Of a DNA stretch of 64,000 nucleotides, positions 11,149-22,035 are shown piece by piece. Made by a program: the position numbers and the translations under genes. Every line of letters starts with the position of its first letter. The first letter of the stretch is position 1. Under the pieces are notes generated by a model. The model saw nothing but the letters and a program-made list of their open reading frames with translations. It made no database searches and was not told the origin of the DNA. Origin of the DNA: Cladobotryum mycophilum (lineage: Eukaryota; Ascomycota; Sordariomycetes; Hypocreales; Hypocreaceae); contig CM071589.1 of assembly GCA_036429605.1 (NCBI GenBank), positions 6,696,001 through 6,760,000 on the forward strand, written 5' to 3'.

Positions 11149-13938
11149 TCATGGTCGAGCCGGTCTGGCCTTGATTTCTCTAATCGTTTCCCTTGTCCTG
11201 GCATTATCCTCAAAGCTCGCGTTTATTAGTTCAATCACTTCGTCCACCGTAAAGTATAAGCTGAGCTCGCTGTCACACCACAAAAATCTGACCTCGTTCA
11301 AGTTGCTTTGCAGTACCTCACTAAGGTATTTGAGACGTAGCCAGTTAGGGGCATATTGCGAAGTTGTGGGGACTTCATCTTTTGTTGCATCGGCGCCGCT
11401 CAGTTTGCTGGGCAGGAACAGGTCGTCCAGCTCAGTAACGGAGGCGATGAGCTTGGCAATGCTGTAGGCCTCCTCCTGGCCAATGGAAGACAGCTCCAAG
11501 ACGTCTGAAATGATTCGTGAAGCAAGCGAGTCGGCTAACGAGCCAATGGCTTGGGACCAGACTGACCGCTTCAGGATAGGCTCCCATGTGGCCGCCATTG
11601 TTCTGATTCGAGCAGTTCCCGACTCAATAGCATCCTCCTTTTCATCCTGATGCATCATGTTTTGAGAGCTGCCGATGAGATCTTGGAGTACTGTCTTCTG
11701 AATGTTCATCTCATTGCTGTAACTGCGATTCGCAAAGCTCTCTAGTGATTTGATATCGTTATCGAGACGGAGCATGTTCCGTGCTCGAGGTGTCAAATCC
11801 TCGCGCTGTTTCCATGTGGATGAGAAGTCTGAGAGTTTCTCGGCAAGGTACGTTGTGTCATTATACAGGAACCTGTGAAGAAGTGAGCTTTTCGAAATAT
11901 TGTAAAGGAATTCTTGTTTGGGGGGGGACTCACATATTGCCCCCAACATCTAGGGAATAGTAATGCGGGGAGATTGCTCTGAATAGTGCCAATACAAAGG
12001 TAGGTAAACCAAACAGCCCAGGAGCCGTTGCAGCTACCAAACTATGCTCGTCATTGCCATCTTTTGTTAGGACTGCACCGTCTTCCAGAATGGAAACTAT
12101 CAGCTCAAGTACAGGCTCCGGCATGGATGATATGCTGTAAGTTTCCTTGAAAACTAACTCCCTCGTTTCCACTTTTTGGGGCTTGGTCACTGCCTTGGTC
12201 GCTGCGGGGGCCTTTGGCTGCTTTGGCTCTGCTGGTTCAGGCTCTGCTCCATCATCGCCCCATCCCCATGCATCGGCGCCATCGTCATCGTCTGTTGATT
12301 CAGTAGGTTCTTTTTCTTCTTCTGTGCCTTCGGCTGTTTCATCATCGTCCCAGCCCCATGCATCGGTGCCATCGTCATCGTCTCCGGTTCTCTTTTCATC
12401 TCCGTTTGCCTTTACCTCTGGAGCCGATTCTTTGTTTTCTTGGTTCTGGTCGTCTTCCCACGCATCTCCCCAGTCGGCACCACCCCAGTCATTTGAATCT
12501 GCCGCAGCACCAGCGCCTGTGGTAGCAAGCTCCTTCCCTTCAGCCAAAGAGACCATTTGCTTTTCAATCTTTTCAACCCTCTTTAGTTCACCCATCCCGT
12601 TGGCGAGTTTGGCTCTGATTGTATCAAGTGATGTTTCCCTGCACTTTTCAAGCCATTTCATCGGAGCTTTGTCTGCCCATTGCCGGAGCTCTCCGAACCC
12701 AGTATATCCAGCTTCGTGGAGCGCCTCACAAAATGCCTTTGTCCTTGATATTAATGCGTGAAAGCTGTGCATGTCTTTTAGCCCCGAGGGGATAGCGAGA
12801 TTTAACCATTCTTGAATGAGTTTGGGAATAAGATCGGCCATCATGAAACTGCACAACGGTTGGAGCAGATCTTTAGGGAGTCTTCCTGCAACGAAGAGGA
12901 GAACACTCTCAAGGTCCGATAGCAGTGCCTCTACGGTTCTTTCCGTGGAGCCGGTAAGCTCAATCACGTCGGATTCTACCTTGATGGCAGGAACCGTGGC
13001 TTTTTTAGTATCCATGCGTGGCGACACAATAGCCGCATCTAAGTTGCGCCAGAGCTGTTCCATACGTTCGTCCACCTCTTTATAAGCCTTGAGTCCAATG
13101 ACGGTATCGGTGAGGTTCATCTTCTCATCTAAGACTAGTTAGCTAAGCTTCACGCGGGAAATCGAAGAGTCACTCACCTTTGTGCGCTTCATAGATGGTT
13201 GCTCTGCCAGTTTCCATGTCGACTTGCACAAGAGCCTTCCACACATGATTGAAAACCTCATGAACTTCTGATTTTAGTTCAAAGGCTCGCGAATCCAAGA
13301 GCTTCACAATCCGTGTGCCTTTGCTGACACCTACTTCATCGAGAGCAGCCCACGACTCTTCAAACAGTCAGTAAGATGTTATAGAGGCATGTAATGTTGA
13401 ACACCTACTCTCCAGGAGTCGTAGCGAGTCAAGAATTCGTCGCTCCTTGCTAGCTTGTTCGACCTCGCCGAGCAGCTGACTGACGTATTGGATGCTAGCC
13501 AAAGCTCCGCGCAGCTGCTGACTGTACTGAACTTCTCTTTGAAGGAACTCGACCCTGGTTTCTGCATGTTGTATCGCCTCGCCAGAGACGTCGGGGGCTT
13601 CTGATTGTCGCACAATGTCGTTTGCAATGGCTTTGGATCGGATGATATCCTCTTGAAGAATTTTGGCATTCTTGACCCAGGAACTGACATCGTCTTTCGT
13701 CTCTTCGTTTATGGTGTGTATTTTTGTCTGATATCATGGGTCAGAGAGTGTCTCCCAGGTTGGTAGCTGATTAATTCACCTCGAGCTCGGTCTTGGCTTT
13801 GCGCAACGCTTCGATGGTAGGGCTCAGGTCGGTCTCTGAAACCGGCGATAGATCTGCAATATCTTGGATGGATTTTCCATGTAGTGAGAAAGCAAGAACA
13901 GCATTGCTGAGCCTTTGTGCTTCTGTCAACGTCGCCAT
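11149..13938 (-). CDS. ZW10: Zw10/Dsl1-family centromere and ER-tether protein
   Basis: Five exons join in phase to 860 codons: 13938-13780, 13727-13409, 13357-13178, 13134-11934 and 11872-11149. Zw10 family proteins act in the ER-resident Dsl1/NRZ tether that captures COPI vesicles, and in metazoa also in the kinetochore RZZ complex. The N-terminal part is helical. The middle (roughly residues 400-520) is a long acidic linker with two close copies of an Asp-rich Ala-Trp-Gly-Trp motif plus a third Trp-Gly-rich stretch. This resembles the acidic lasso of yeast Dsl1, whose Trp-x-Trp motifs bind delta-COP. The C-terminal third is a well-behaved helical domain. It is divergent to the M16 gene. 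The family call is from overall sequence feel and the lasso. It is confident for Zw10-like; kinetochore use in fungi is uncertain. Confidence 0.85.
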
Positions 13939-15643
13939 GATGTATGTATTACGGTCTGGTGGGTAGCTCGATAGCTAACTGATGCGGACGTGGGCTTTCG
14001 ATAAATCTGCTAGTGGTAGAACAAGTAAGGGGTATCTAGGTCGGCGGTCGAGGATTCAGGGTCTTATTGCTGCGTATCGCATGGCATCGTACTGGAAGGT
14101 TAGGTTATGATGGACTGCTTGCACAACAGTTTTGTCATGCATTCATCAGGTTGTAGCTCAAGTTGGCAACTTTGAGGTCATAGCAGACAGGCAGAGAGAC
14201 AGACTGACGACCAGCTGGTGGCACCTGCGCGTCATAAAATTGTACATGTGGCATTCGCGTTTAGAAGCGCTTAAACAGCGCCTATAGTTCTTATCTTAGC
14301 GCTATCATAAAATTACCCCACCAACAACGTACCTGAGGCATGGAGGGGCAATGCAATCATCCATGGCACAAACCCGAAGAGAATTAGTGACTTTTGTAAC
14401 CGTCATTATTAACATTCTATAGATGTGACAATTGTTGTAATATCGTAGTCCTATACTTGGACTGTTTTAATGGGTGATTGATATTGTAGTTCTTATTCTT
14501 ATTATACAGTTATTTAGCACCTCTTATCTACAATTAGCCACTACCTAGGTTTCGGGTATTGGTGGCATAGATTTTATGCCCCGCATCGTGGGGTCAGAGG
14601 CATCTGCTGACAGCTCACCCTATACGGAGTACGGATTGCTTGTTACCTTACCTTACTAATGAAGGGAAACGGCGTCAGGCAACAAAGACTGGCCAACCAC
14701 TTCCTCAAATACCAAGGAGAATTGCTAGTGGCAGATAACTTCCCTTACCATCTGTTCTGTCACTATTCAATCTCCATCACATCATCATCACCACTGCCAC
14801 CACTGTCACCACCCCCTTTCAACATCTGCACGTCGCTTAGGCATCCCTTCAAGGCGGTGTCGTTCCTTGCATAGCGGGGTAATCTTTCCGCTAACTGGGA
14901 CCAGCCGTCTTCTCATCTCACACCTAGTCTCACGACTTGTTGGTGTCAACTTAATTCATTTCTCCACAAGTACGCTCACCGGTCGAGTTACACCATCGCC
15001 TATCCCTTATTCACGGTTTAGTTGGGTGAGTCCCTATCAGTTCTTTATCCTTTATCTTCTGTGCCGCCTACCTATGCGATACTCCACTTGCCTGACGACA
15101 TACTTGCACCACTGGCCTTTGGCCAACTGCAGTATCACGGAATGTCCCGAAGCCCTCTTGATGTGACACCCAATACCTACTGAGTCGGCTCTCATTGGAC
15201 TGCCTCGTCCTTCAAACCTGCAGCCCTGGTGCTGATGCAGAGCAAGTGGGTACTGCGACTCCTGTCGATGGGGGTTGCTATCTTGAGCTTCAGTCTATAT
15301 GTCTTCATCATAGACAAAGGCATCACCCATGTGCCCCTCAAGAACTTCATCTTGAAGTTAGTGGCGTACTACTACTGTCTGCTTCCAAAACGTTCCATCA
15401 TGGTTGTTTAAAGCAACTCACGGCCAGCACAGACCTTGCACGGCCCTGTTCTCGTTTCTCCACGTGTCAAGGAAACCCCCCACCCCCAAATGCGTTTGAT
15501 AACATTAATTGACTTGGCGCAATCTATATTTTCTTCGTCTTGTTCTGAATTAGCCAGCAATATTTGTTAAAGTTGACCAGCACGTTTTGATTGCTAACTC
15601 TTTCGCCAGGCTTTCTCGGGAGCCAAGTCTCCAACCGCCCAAG
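13939..15643. other. Divergent intergenic region, ZW10 / SDD3-like
   Basis: This 1.7-kb region lies between two divergent start codons. A CTAAC branch-like site followed by a pyrimidine stretch and CAG ends at about 15610, just before the SDD3-like ATG. That looks like the 3' end of a 5'-UTR intron. A GTGAGT donor near 15025 could be its partner. No coding region is seen. Confidence 0.5.
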
Positions 15644-18600
15644 ATGCCTTCTCAGAAGCTCAAATCACGTTTCCAAAAGATCCAGAGCTTCAAGACCGAT
15701 TACGCTCCCTGCACCATCACCCAATATGTCTCTGAGCGCAGTGGAATGCAGGTCGTGGTGGCCGACCGCCAAGGACCAAAGGTCAATGGCTACTTTACCC
15801 TGGCAACAGAGATCTTTGATGACTCTGGAGCACCACACACCCTTGAGCATCTGATTTTCATGGGTTCCAAAAGCTATCAGTACAAGGGTCTTCTGGACAA
15901 GTTGTCCTCGCGTGCCTACTCGGGTACAAATGCCTGGACTGCTACCGATCACACTGCCTATACCCTCGAAACTGCAGGTTGGGAGGGTTTCGCACAGATT
16001 CTTCCCGTTTACCTCGAACACGTCATCCTACCGACCATTACAGATGAGGCTGTTGTCACTGAAGTCTGGCATGTCGACGGAGAGGGTAACGATGCTGGTG
16101 TCGTATACTCTGAAATGCAGGCTGTGGAAAACCGTGCACCTGAGATCATGGATTTGAAGGCCCGCAGGCTTTTGTACCCAGAGAATGTGGGATTCCGCTA
16201 TGAGACTGGTGGCATGACGGATGCTCTGCGAGTTTTAACTGCAGAACGAATTCGACAATTTCACCGCGACATGTATCAGCCACGGAATCTTTGTGTTGTT
16301 ATTGTTGGCGAGACAGACCATGATAATCTTTTGGAAATCCTAGACGATTTCGAAGAGAGCATCAAAGATGATATCCCATCACTAGATACCGCATTCAAAA
16401 GACCATGGATCGATTCTGCTCAGCCCCCAGCACTGAAGGAGACCATCGTTACTACTGCGGAGTTTCCTGAAGAAGACGAGTCCGTTGGCGAAATTCTGAT
16501 TGGTTTCTTTGGCCCCAACTCTAGTGACCTTATTGCTACGTCGGCACTAAACATCCTGCTGACATATCTCTGTGGCTCCTCTGTCTCTATTCTGGAAAAC
16601 ACGCTTGTTGAGCGAGAGGAACTCGCGAGCTCAATCAGCTACTGGTGGGAATCTCGGCCTAGCTCCATCATCTGGCTCCAACCGACAGGTGTCGCTACCG
16701 AAAAACTCGAGTTTGTCGAGAAGCGTCTGTTTGAAGTTTTGAAGGATGTTGTGACAAAGCCCCTTGATATGGATTACATGAAGGAATGCATCCTCCGTGA
16801 GAAGCGCCAGGTCAAATACCATGCCGAGACGTCTGAATCCTTTTACTCAACCAACATCATCACTGACTACCTCTTTGGCAAACGTGATGGTTCCACGCTC
16901 AAAGACTTGGAAACCTTGGCCGAGTATGATATTCTTGAGAAGTGGTCAGACGAGGAATGGAGAGCCTTTGCTAGAAAATGGCTGTCTGACGCCCACCATG
17001 TCTCTGTGCTGGGCAAGCCATCCGAGGAGCTTGCGAACAAGATGAAGACCGAGCACGAGGCCCGTATTGCGAAAAGGAAGGAAGAGCTAGGCGAGGAAGG
17101 ACTCAAGAAGCTTGCAGATCGTCTCGAAGAAGCAAAGAAAAAGAATGATGAGCCTATTCCTGCCGAGGTCATCGACCGATGGTCCGTCCCTGGAACCGAA
17201 TCTATTCACTTCATTGAATCGGATACTGCTCGTGCTGGAAACGCCAGGTCGATTGGACTTGGTTCTGGTCATGCTCAGAAAATCATTGATGCAGCTCCCC
17301 AAGGCAAACAGCCCCTGTTTATTCAGTTTGAAGATGTACCAACCAACTTCGTGCACATCACTATTCATCTTGGTACAGCTCAGGTTCCTGTTGAGCTGAA
17401 GCCATTATTGTCAATCTTTAGTGACAACTTCTTCAACACTCACATCACGCGTAATGGAGAGCAGGTCAACTTTGAACAAGTCGTCATGGAGCTTGAAAGA
17501 GATAGTATCGGATATGACATTGGCTCCTCCCGCCAACTTGGAGACCCGGATGGATTCATGATCCAGTTCCAGTCAGAGCCAGACAAGTATGCTGCTGCTG
17601 TTAACTGGCTTCGAACCATGATGTTTGACGCCGTTTTCGATCCTGTCCGCATCAAGGCCGCGGTCATGAAGGCTTTGGCCGATATTCCTGAGTCGAAACG
17701 TGATGGCCGCGCCATGTCTAGCGAAGTGGACGTTGTCATCCACATGGACAAGTCAGCCCACGCGGTAGCTAGGCGAACGCTCGTCAAGGTCACTTATCTG
17801 AAGCGCATCAAGAAGCTACTCAAGAAAGAGCCAGAAAAGGTTGTGGAATGGTTCAACAAGATCCGATCTTCCCTCTTTACATTTGAAAACATGCGTATTC
17901 TGGTCACAGCCAACTTGGCCAAGCTTCCAAACCATATTACTACGTGGGATATGCTCTCCGAGGTTCTACAAGCCCCCAAGGGTGACATGGTTCCTATTCC
18001 CAAGTTTTCTAGCTTGCTGAATGACGAGGGAAGAAATCCTGGATCGGTTGGTGCGGTAATTATCCCCATGACTACTCTTGACAGCTCGTACTCCGTGAGT
18101 ACCGGCCCTGGTATCGATTCTTACTCTCATCCACGATTGCCTGCCATTATGGTCGCTATTGGATATCTCGAGACTGTTGAAGGTCCCCTGTGGAATGCCG
18201 TCCGCGGTGCTGGCTATGCCTACGGTTCCCACTTCTCACGAAATATCGAGTCCGGCGTCATGACTTACCGCGTGTACCGTTCACCCGATGCCTCCAAGGC
18301 CATCATCGCCTCCCGCGATGCCATTCGCAAGATTGCTGATGGCGAGGTTGAAATTGACAAGCATCTTCTTGAGGGAACCATTAGTCAGATTGTCGTCATG
18401 TTCGCTGACGAGCAGGCTACCATGCCGAATGCAGCGCAGCAAAACTTTGTACTGAGTGTGGTGAGAGACTTGCCCAAGGATTGGAGCAAGGATATTTTGA
18501 AGAAAGTGCGGGATGTGACGTTGGATGAGATTAAGCAGGCGATGAAGGACTTCATCCTACCCTGCTTTGAACCGGGTTGGAGCAACGTTGTCATTACATG

Positions 18601-18902
18601 TGGCAAGGTTATGTTAGAGGTATGCTTTGCTTTCCCTTTATTAATTCACCTTTCTCTTATTTCTTCACACTAACTTCTAACAGGGCATGGAGACAGCCAT
18701 CAAGGAAATGGGCTACAAGGTCCAAACGCATGAGCTGAGCTACTATCACGACGACTACGGCCTGGAGGCCGGTGATGACGACGAGGATGACGACGAGGAT
18801 GAAGATGACGAAGATGAAGATGACGAAGATTACTCTGGCTCCGAGGAGGAGGGGAGAGTGAAGATGAGTACGCTTAGATACGCGATTTTGCTGAGCTATT
18901 AA
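15644..18902 (+). CDS. SDD3: M16 zinc metallopeptidase, SDD3-like
   Basis: Two exons (15644-18619 and 18684-18902) encode about 1,064 residues. The start is the ATG after a probable 5'-UTR intron acceptor; the open frame extends further upstream without ATG. The inverted zinc motif HTLEH (His65, Glu68, His69) is present, with a likely third ligand Glu157 in a YSEMQ context, as in presequence-protease-type M16C enzymes. Length and layout (two M16 halves joined by a Lys/Glu-rich helical linker near residue 460) fit the fungal cytosolic family typified by yeast YOL098C/Sdd3. The substrate is unknown. The last exon encodes an acidic Asp/Glu run and then switches to a basic tail (Gly-Arg-Val-Lys...), which looks like a frame slip in a GGGG run (see findings). 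It is convergent with STE24. Confidence 0.9.
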
Positions 18903-19356
18903 AAGGAGCTATCGTATTACATGGCTACTGAGTTTCATGTAAAACTCAGAGATAGAATGAGTGGAATAGATGATGCTATGTAAACACACGTGCACATATG
19001 AATGGGGGGCTCAATGCATTCTATCGCCGGTTTTGCTAGCCTGATCAGGGGGAATAAACGCCGGTACGCTGCGCATGGCGAACAAAAAGTAAATATAAGG
19101 CTTGGTATCAGTTGTTTCTTTTTCATCCTTCTTAATTTCTCTTAATTTCTTTCAACTTCTCTTGTATCTCTGAATTTCTCACTCATCTAGTCCATTCATC
19201 GATGCGCCCCCGCTCCGTATCTGATTACCTATCTTACATAATAGATCTCATCGTCCCCCGATGGGACGCCCCGTTTAACCAACCCCCTTTTTAGTTCTTT
19301 GCGTCTATCTGTAGATCATCTCATATCTATTTCTGCGCGGATTCTTCTCTCTCCAT
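18903..19356. other. Convergent 3' flanks, SDD3-like / STE24
   Basis: This 454-bp interval lies between two facing stop codons. It is T-rich toward its right end and presumably holds both 3' UTRs. No gene is seen. Confidence 0.7.
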
Positions 19357-20891
19357 CTACAGCTCCTCACGACCACTGGCCTTGACGGCACTAGCCTCAT
19401 CCTTCTCTTTCTCACTGGTAACAGCCTGCTCACCCTTCCAATCCAAAGCCTTCAAGCGCTCGGACAAGTGCGGGTGCGAGAAGTGGTAGCTAGCGTACAT
19501 CCAGTCGGCGTCCATGGAGCTGAGGTTATGGACATGGAGCTTGATGAGGGAGCTGGCGAGCTCGGTGCGCATGCCCAGACCGTTGGCAAAGGCATCGGCC
19601 TCGAATTCGAATTTGCGGGAGAGAATGTGCAGGGCGAATTGAATGACGGTGTCCATGGGGGAGAGAGCGTCGGAGAAAAGGAGGAAACCGACGATGATGG
19701 GGTGCTCCTTGGCGAAGCCGAAGGAGGCATAGAGGGAGTTGTTGTTGATGAAAACAGAGAAGAGGCTAAATATGTACAGCAGATGGACCTGGAGACACTG
19801 TTAGAGAATACTGGTCAAGGTCGTTGATCTAAAAAGGGCTAAAATACCTGGTTAATACCAAAGAGGCTGGTGGTGTGGCCGAGTTTCCAGTGACCGAGCT
19901 CATGGGCAAGAATAGCAAGAACCTCCTGGGGGTCACTCTGATCCAAAAGGGTATCGTAGATGACAATGTGCTTCTTCCAGGGGAGGCCATAGAAGAAAGC
20001 GTTGGAGTGGGCACTGCGCTTGCTGCCATCGATAACGTAAAGCTCATGCAGAGGGAACTTGAAGCCAGCAGCCAGAGCCTCGACCTTGGTCTTGAGCTCG
20101 CCATCCTCGAGAGGGGTCAACTTGTTGAAGAGGGGCTGAATGAAGATTGGGTACAGAGTGATCATGAGGAGCTGCAAGCTGGCGGCGAAGACCCAGAGAT
20201 AGAAGACGAACTGGTTGCCAGTCTTTTGGATAATCTTGAGGAAACCAGCAAGAATAGGGGGCATGATGACGGCGCTGAGAAGATTGGTCTTGATGATGTC
20301 GGTGATGAAGAGCTTGGGCGTCTGCTTGTTGAAGCCGAACTGTTCCTCCAGGACAAAGGTCTGATAGATGCGAGTGGGCATGCCGATGACTTGTTGGATG
20401 AGCATAATGGATAGGACAAAAACAATCGAGTGAGAAATCTCGCCGGAGAAGCGCTCAGGCGCCCACTTCAGAAGCAAATCGCCAGTCCATGACCAGAGCT
20501 TGGGCATAACATCGAATTGGATAAAGGCAAAGTTGGCAATCTGACCCCAGAGACCATTGACGACGGAGAACTTTGCCTTGGCACGACCGTAGGCTTGCGA
20601 CTTGTCAAACGTCTCCTTGGAGACTTCCTTGGCGAGAACGGCGGGGGGCTTGGGCAGGTTGAGGACGCGGTACTGGCGGACGGTGAGGAAGGATTCGAAG
20701 AGGAATTGGCCCACGGAGAAGCCTAGAATGAGCTTCCTCCATGGGAAGAGTGGACGATCCAGGAACTGTGACAGGCGCTGGGGCGGGGTGAAGATGAACA
20801 GGTTAGCCATGATGCCTTGGTAATTAATGAATGGTTTGTGGAGCTCATTCGAAGCTGAAGATGCGCAAGGGCATACCTGGAGAAAGTCCAT
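19357..20891 (-). CDS. STE24: CAAX prenyl protease 1 (M48 zinc endopeptidase)
   Basis: Three exons (20891-20877, 20777-19848, 19788-19357) give 458 residues, the usual Ste24 length. The first coding exon is only five codons (Met-Asp-Phe-Leu-Gln) and joins the conserved Arg-Leu...Phe-Leu-Asp-Arg-Pro start of the family. The catalytic HELGH lies at residues 297-301, and a C-terminal Glu-Phe-Glu-Ala-Asp-Ala-Phe segment supplies the third ligand. Multiple hydrophobic spans fit the seven-helix ER/inner nuclear membrane barrel. Ste24 cleaves C-terminal AAX from prenylated proteins and trims the a-factor-type pheromone precursor. Intron 1 (99 nt) contains no stop and keeps frame, so retention would give a 33-residue longer N-terminus. 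Confidence 0.95.
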
Positions 20892-21762
20892 GATGGGCAA
20901 TTCACTTGACGTTTGGCCGTCAAGAAAAGCACTCTGGACTCTTTTGATTCTGTAGATGGTCAGGGAAGGGAACGCATGCGGTGGTGGGAAAGGAAAAATC
21001 GACGTAATTACATACGTGGGAGCGAGAGAGAGAGAGAGGGAGGCCAGGGTGTCCCGTGTAGGTACGTACCCGGGCGTCGGGTGTCAAACCTTTAGGTGGT
21101 TGCCACTGAAATCTTGCATGGATGCGATGGAACGAACTGCTGCGCGCGATTGGCACTGGAGCTAATGCGCGCGGGGGGTTCAGTGGCCTAAGACAAAGGG
21201 AAACAGGGGATGGATGGATTGGATGGATCCTAATGCATTTTAAAATGGAGACAAACAAAAAAAAGGGGAGCCTTGAATAAGAATCCTTTTTTCTTTTGCT
21301 GTCAGTCATCTTTGATTGTTTATTTATTCCCATTGTTTTTTCGCCTCTACTTCTGTCTCGCTAGTACGAGTATGGTATGTATGTAGCACAGAGACTACAG
21401 CATACGGCGCCCACTCATCCGGCCTGTTTACTGCCGTCACAGCACTGAGAGAGCACGCGACCAAAGAATGCCCCCAGGCAGACAGACAGACACAAGATCA
21501 TAATTGAGTCTGTTAGAGAACACGGCAAAAAGGCGAGTGATGCATTACTTCGTTTAAGAAAGAGAAGAAGAAGAAAGAAAAAGAAAAAAAGGTAATACAA
21601 ACAAAGCATGGCCGATAGACAGACCGCTTAAGAGGTACAGCTACACAGTGATAAAACAGTAGGTACAATAACTGGAGGGGGCTCACGTCTTTCCTCTGTC
21701 AAAAGAGCAACACGCCAATTGACTGACTGGACAGCAAAGAGAAAGAAAACAAGACATGGAGG
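20892..21762. other. Intergenic, STE24 promoter side
   Basis: No coding region is seen. The interval contains short GA and GGAT repeats and an A/G-rich tract near 21560. It holds the STE24 upstream region and the 3' flank of the taxilin transcription unit. Confidence 0.6.
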
Positions 21763-22035
21763 CTACCGCAGGCGGATTCGGTCACCCTGATATCGCCTGA
21801 CCAGGTCCTTGAATGTCTTCTCGCGATCCTCGGGTGACATCTTGGTAAAGTCTGGTCGCGGCACCTCTTGCGGTAACAAGCCGTCCAGAGCAGCGCTCAT
21901 CAACACAGGCATAGACGGCTCCGTTTTGAGTCTTTCTACCAGCCAGGGCATCATTTGCTCTACTGGCATGTTGAACACATGTAACGCTATAGGCTCCGGA
22001 ATCTTTGCCTCCAGCATACTCATCAGCGAGGCCTC
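21763..22035 (-). other. 90-codon in-frame continuation behind the taxilin stop
   Basis: Directly after the taxilin TAG the same frame stays open for 90 sense codons to the next TAG. The encoded peptide has ordinary protein composition: alternating hydrophobic and charged residues, two candidate internal Met starts within five codons, and an Arg-rich end. It could be a stop-readthrough extension, an extra exon reached by an unrecognised splice (a TTAG acceptor coincides with the stop), a former C-terminus cut off by a nonsense change, or chance. I do not recognise the peptide. Confidence 0.35.
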
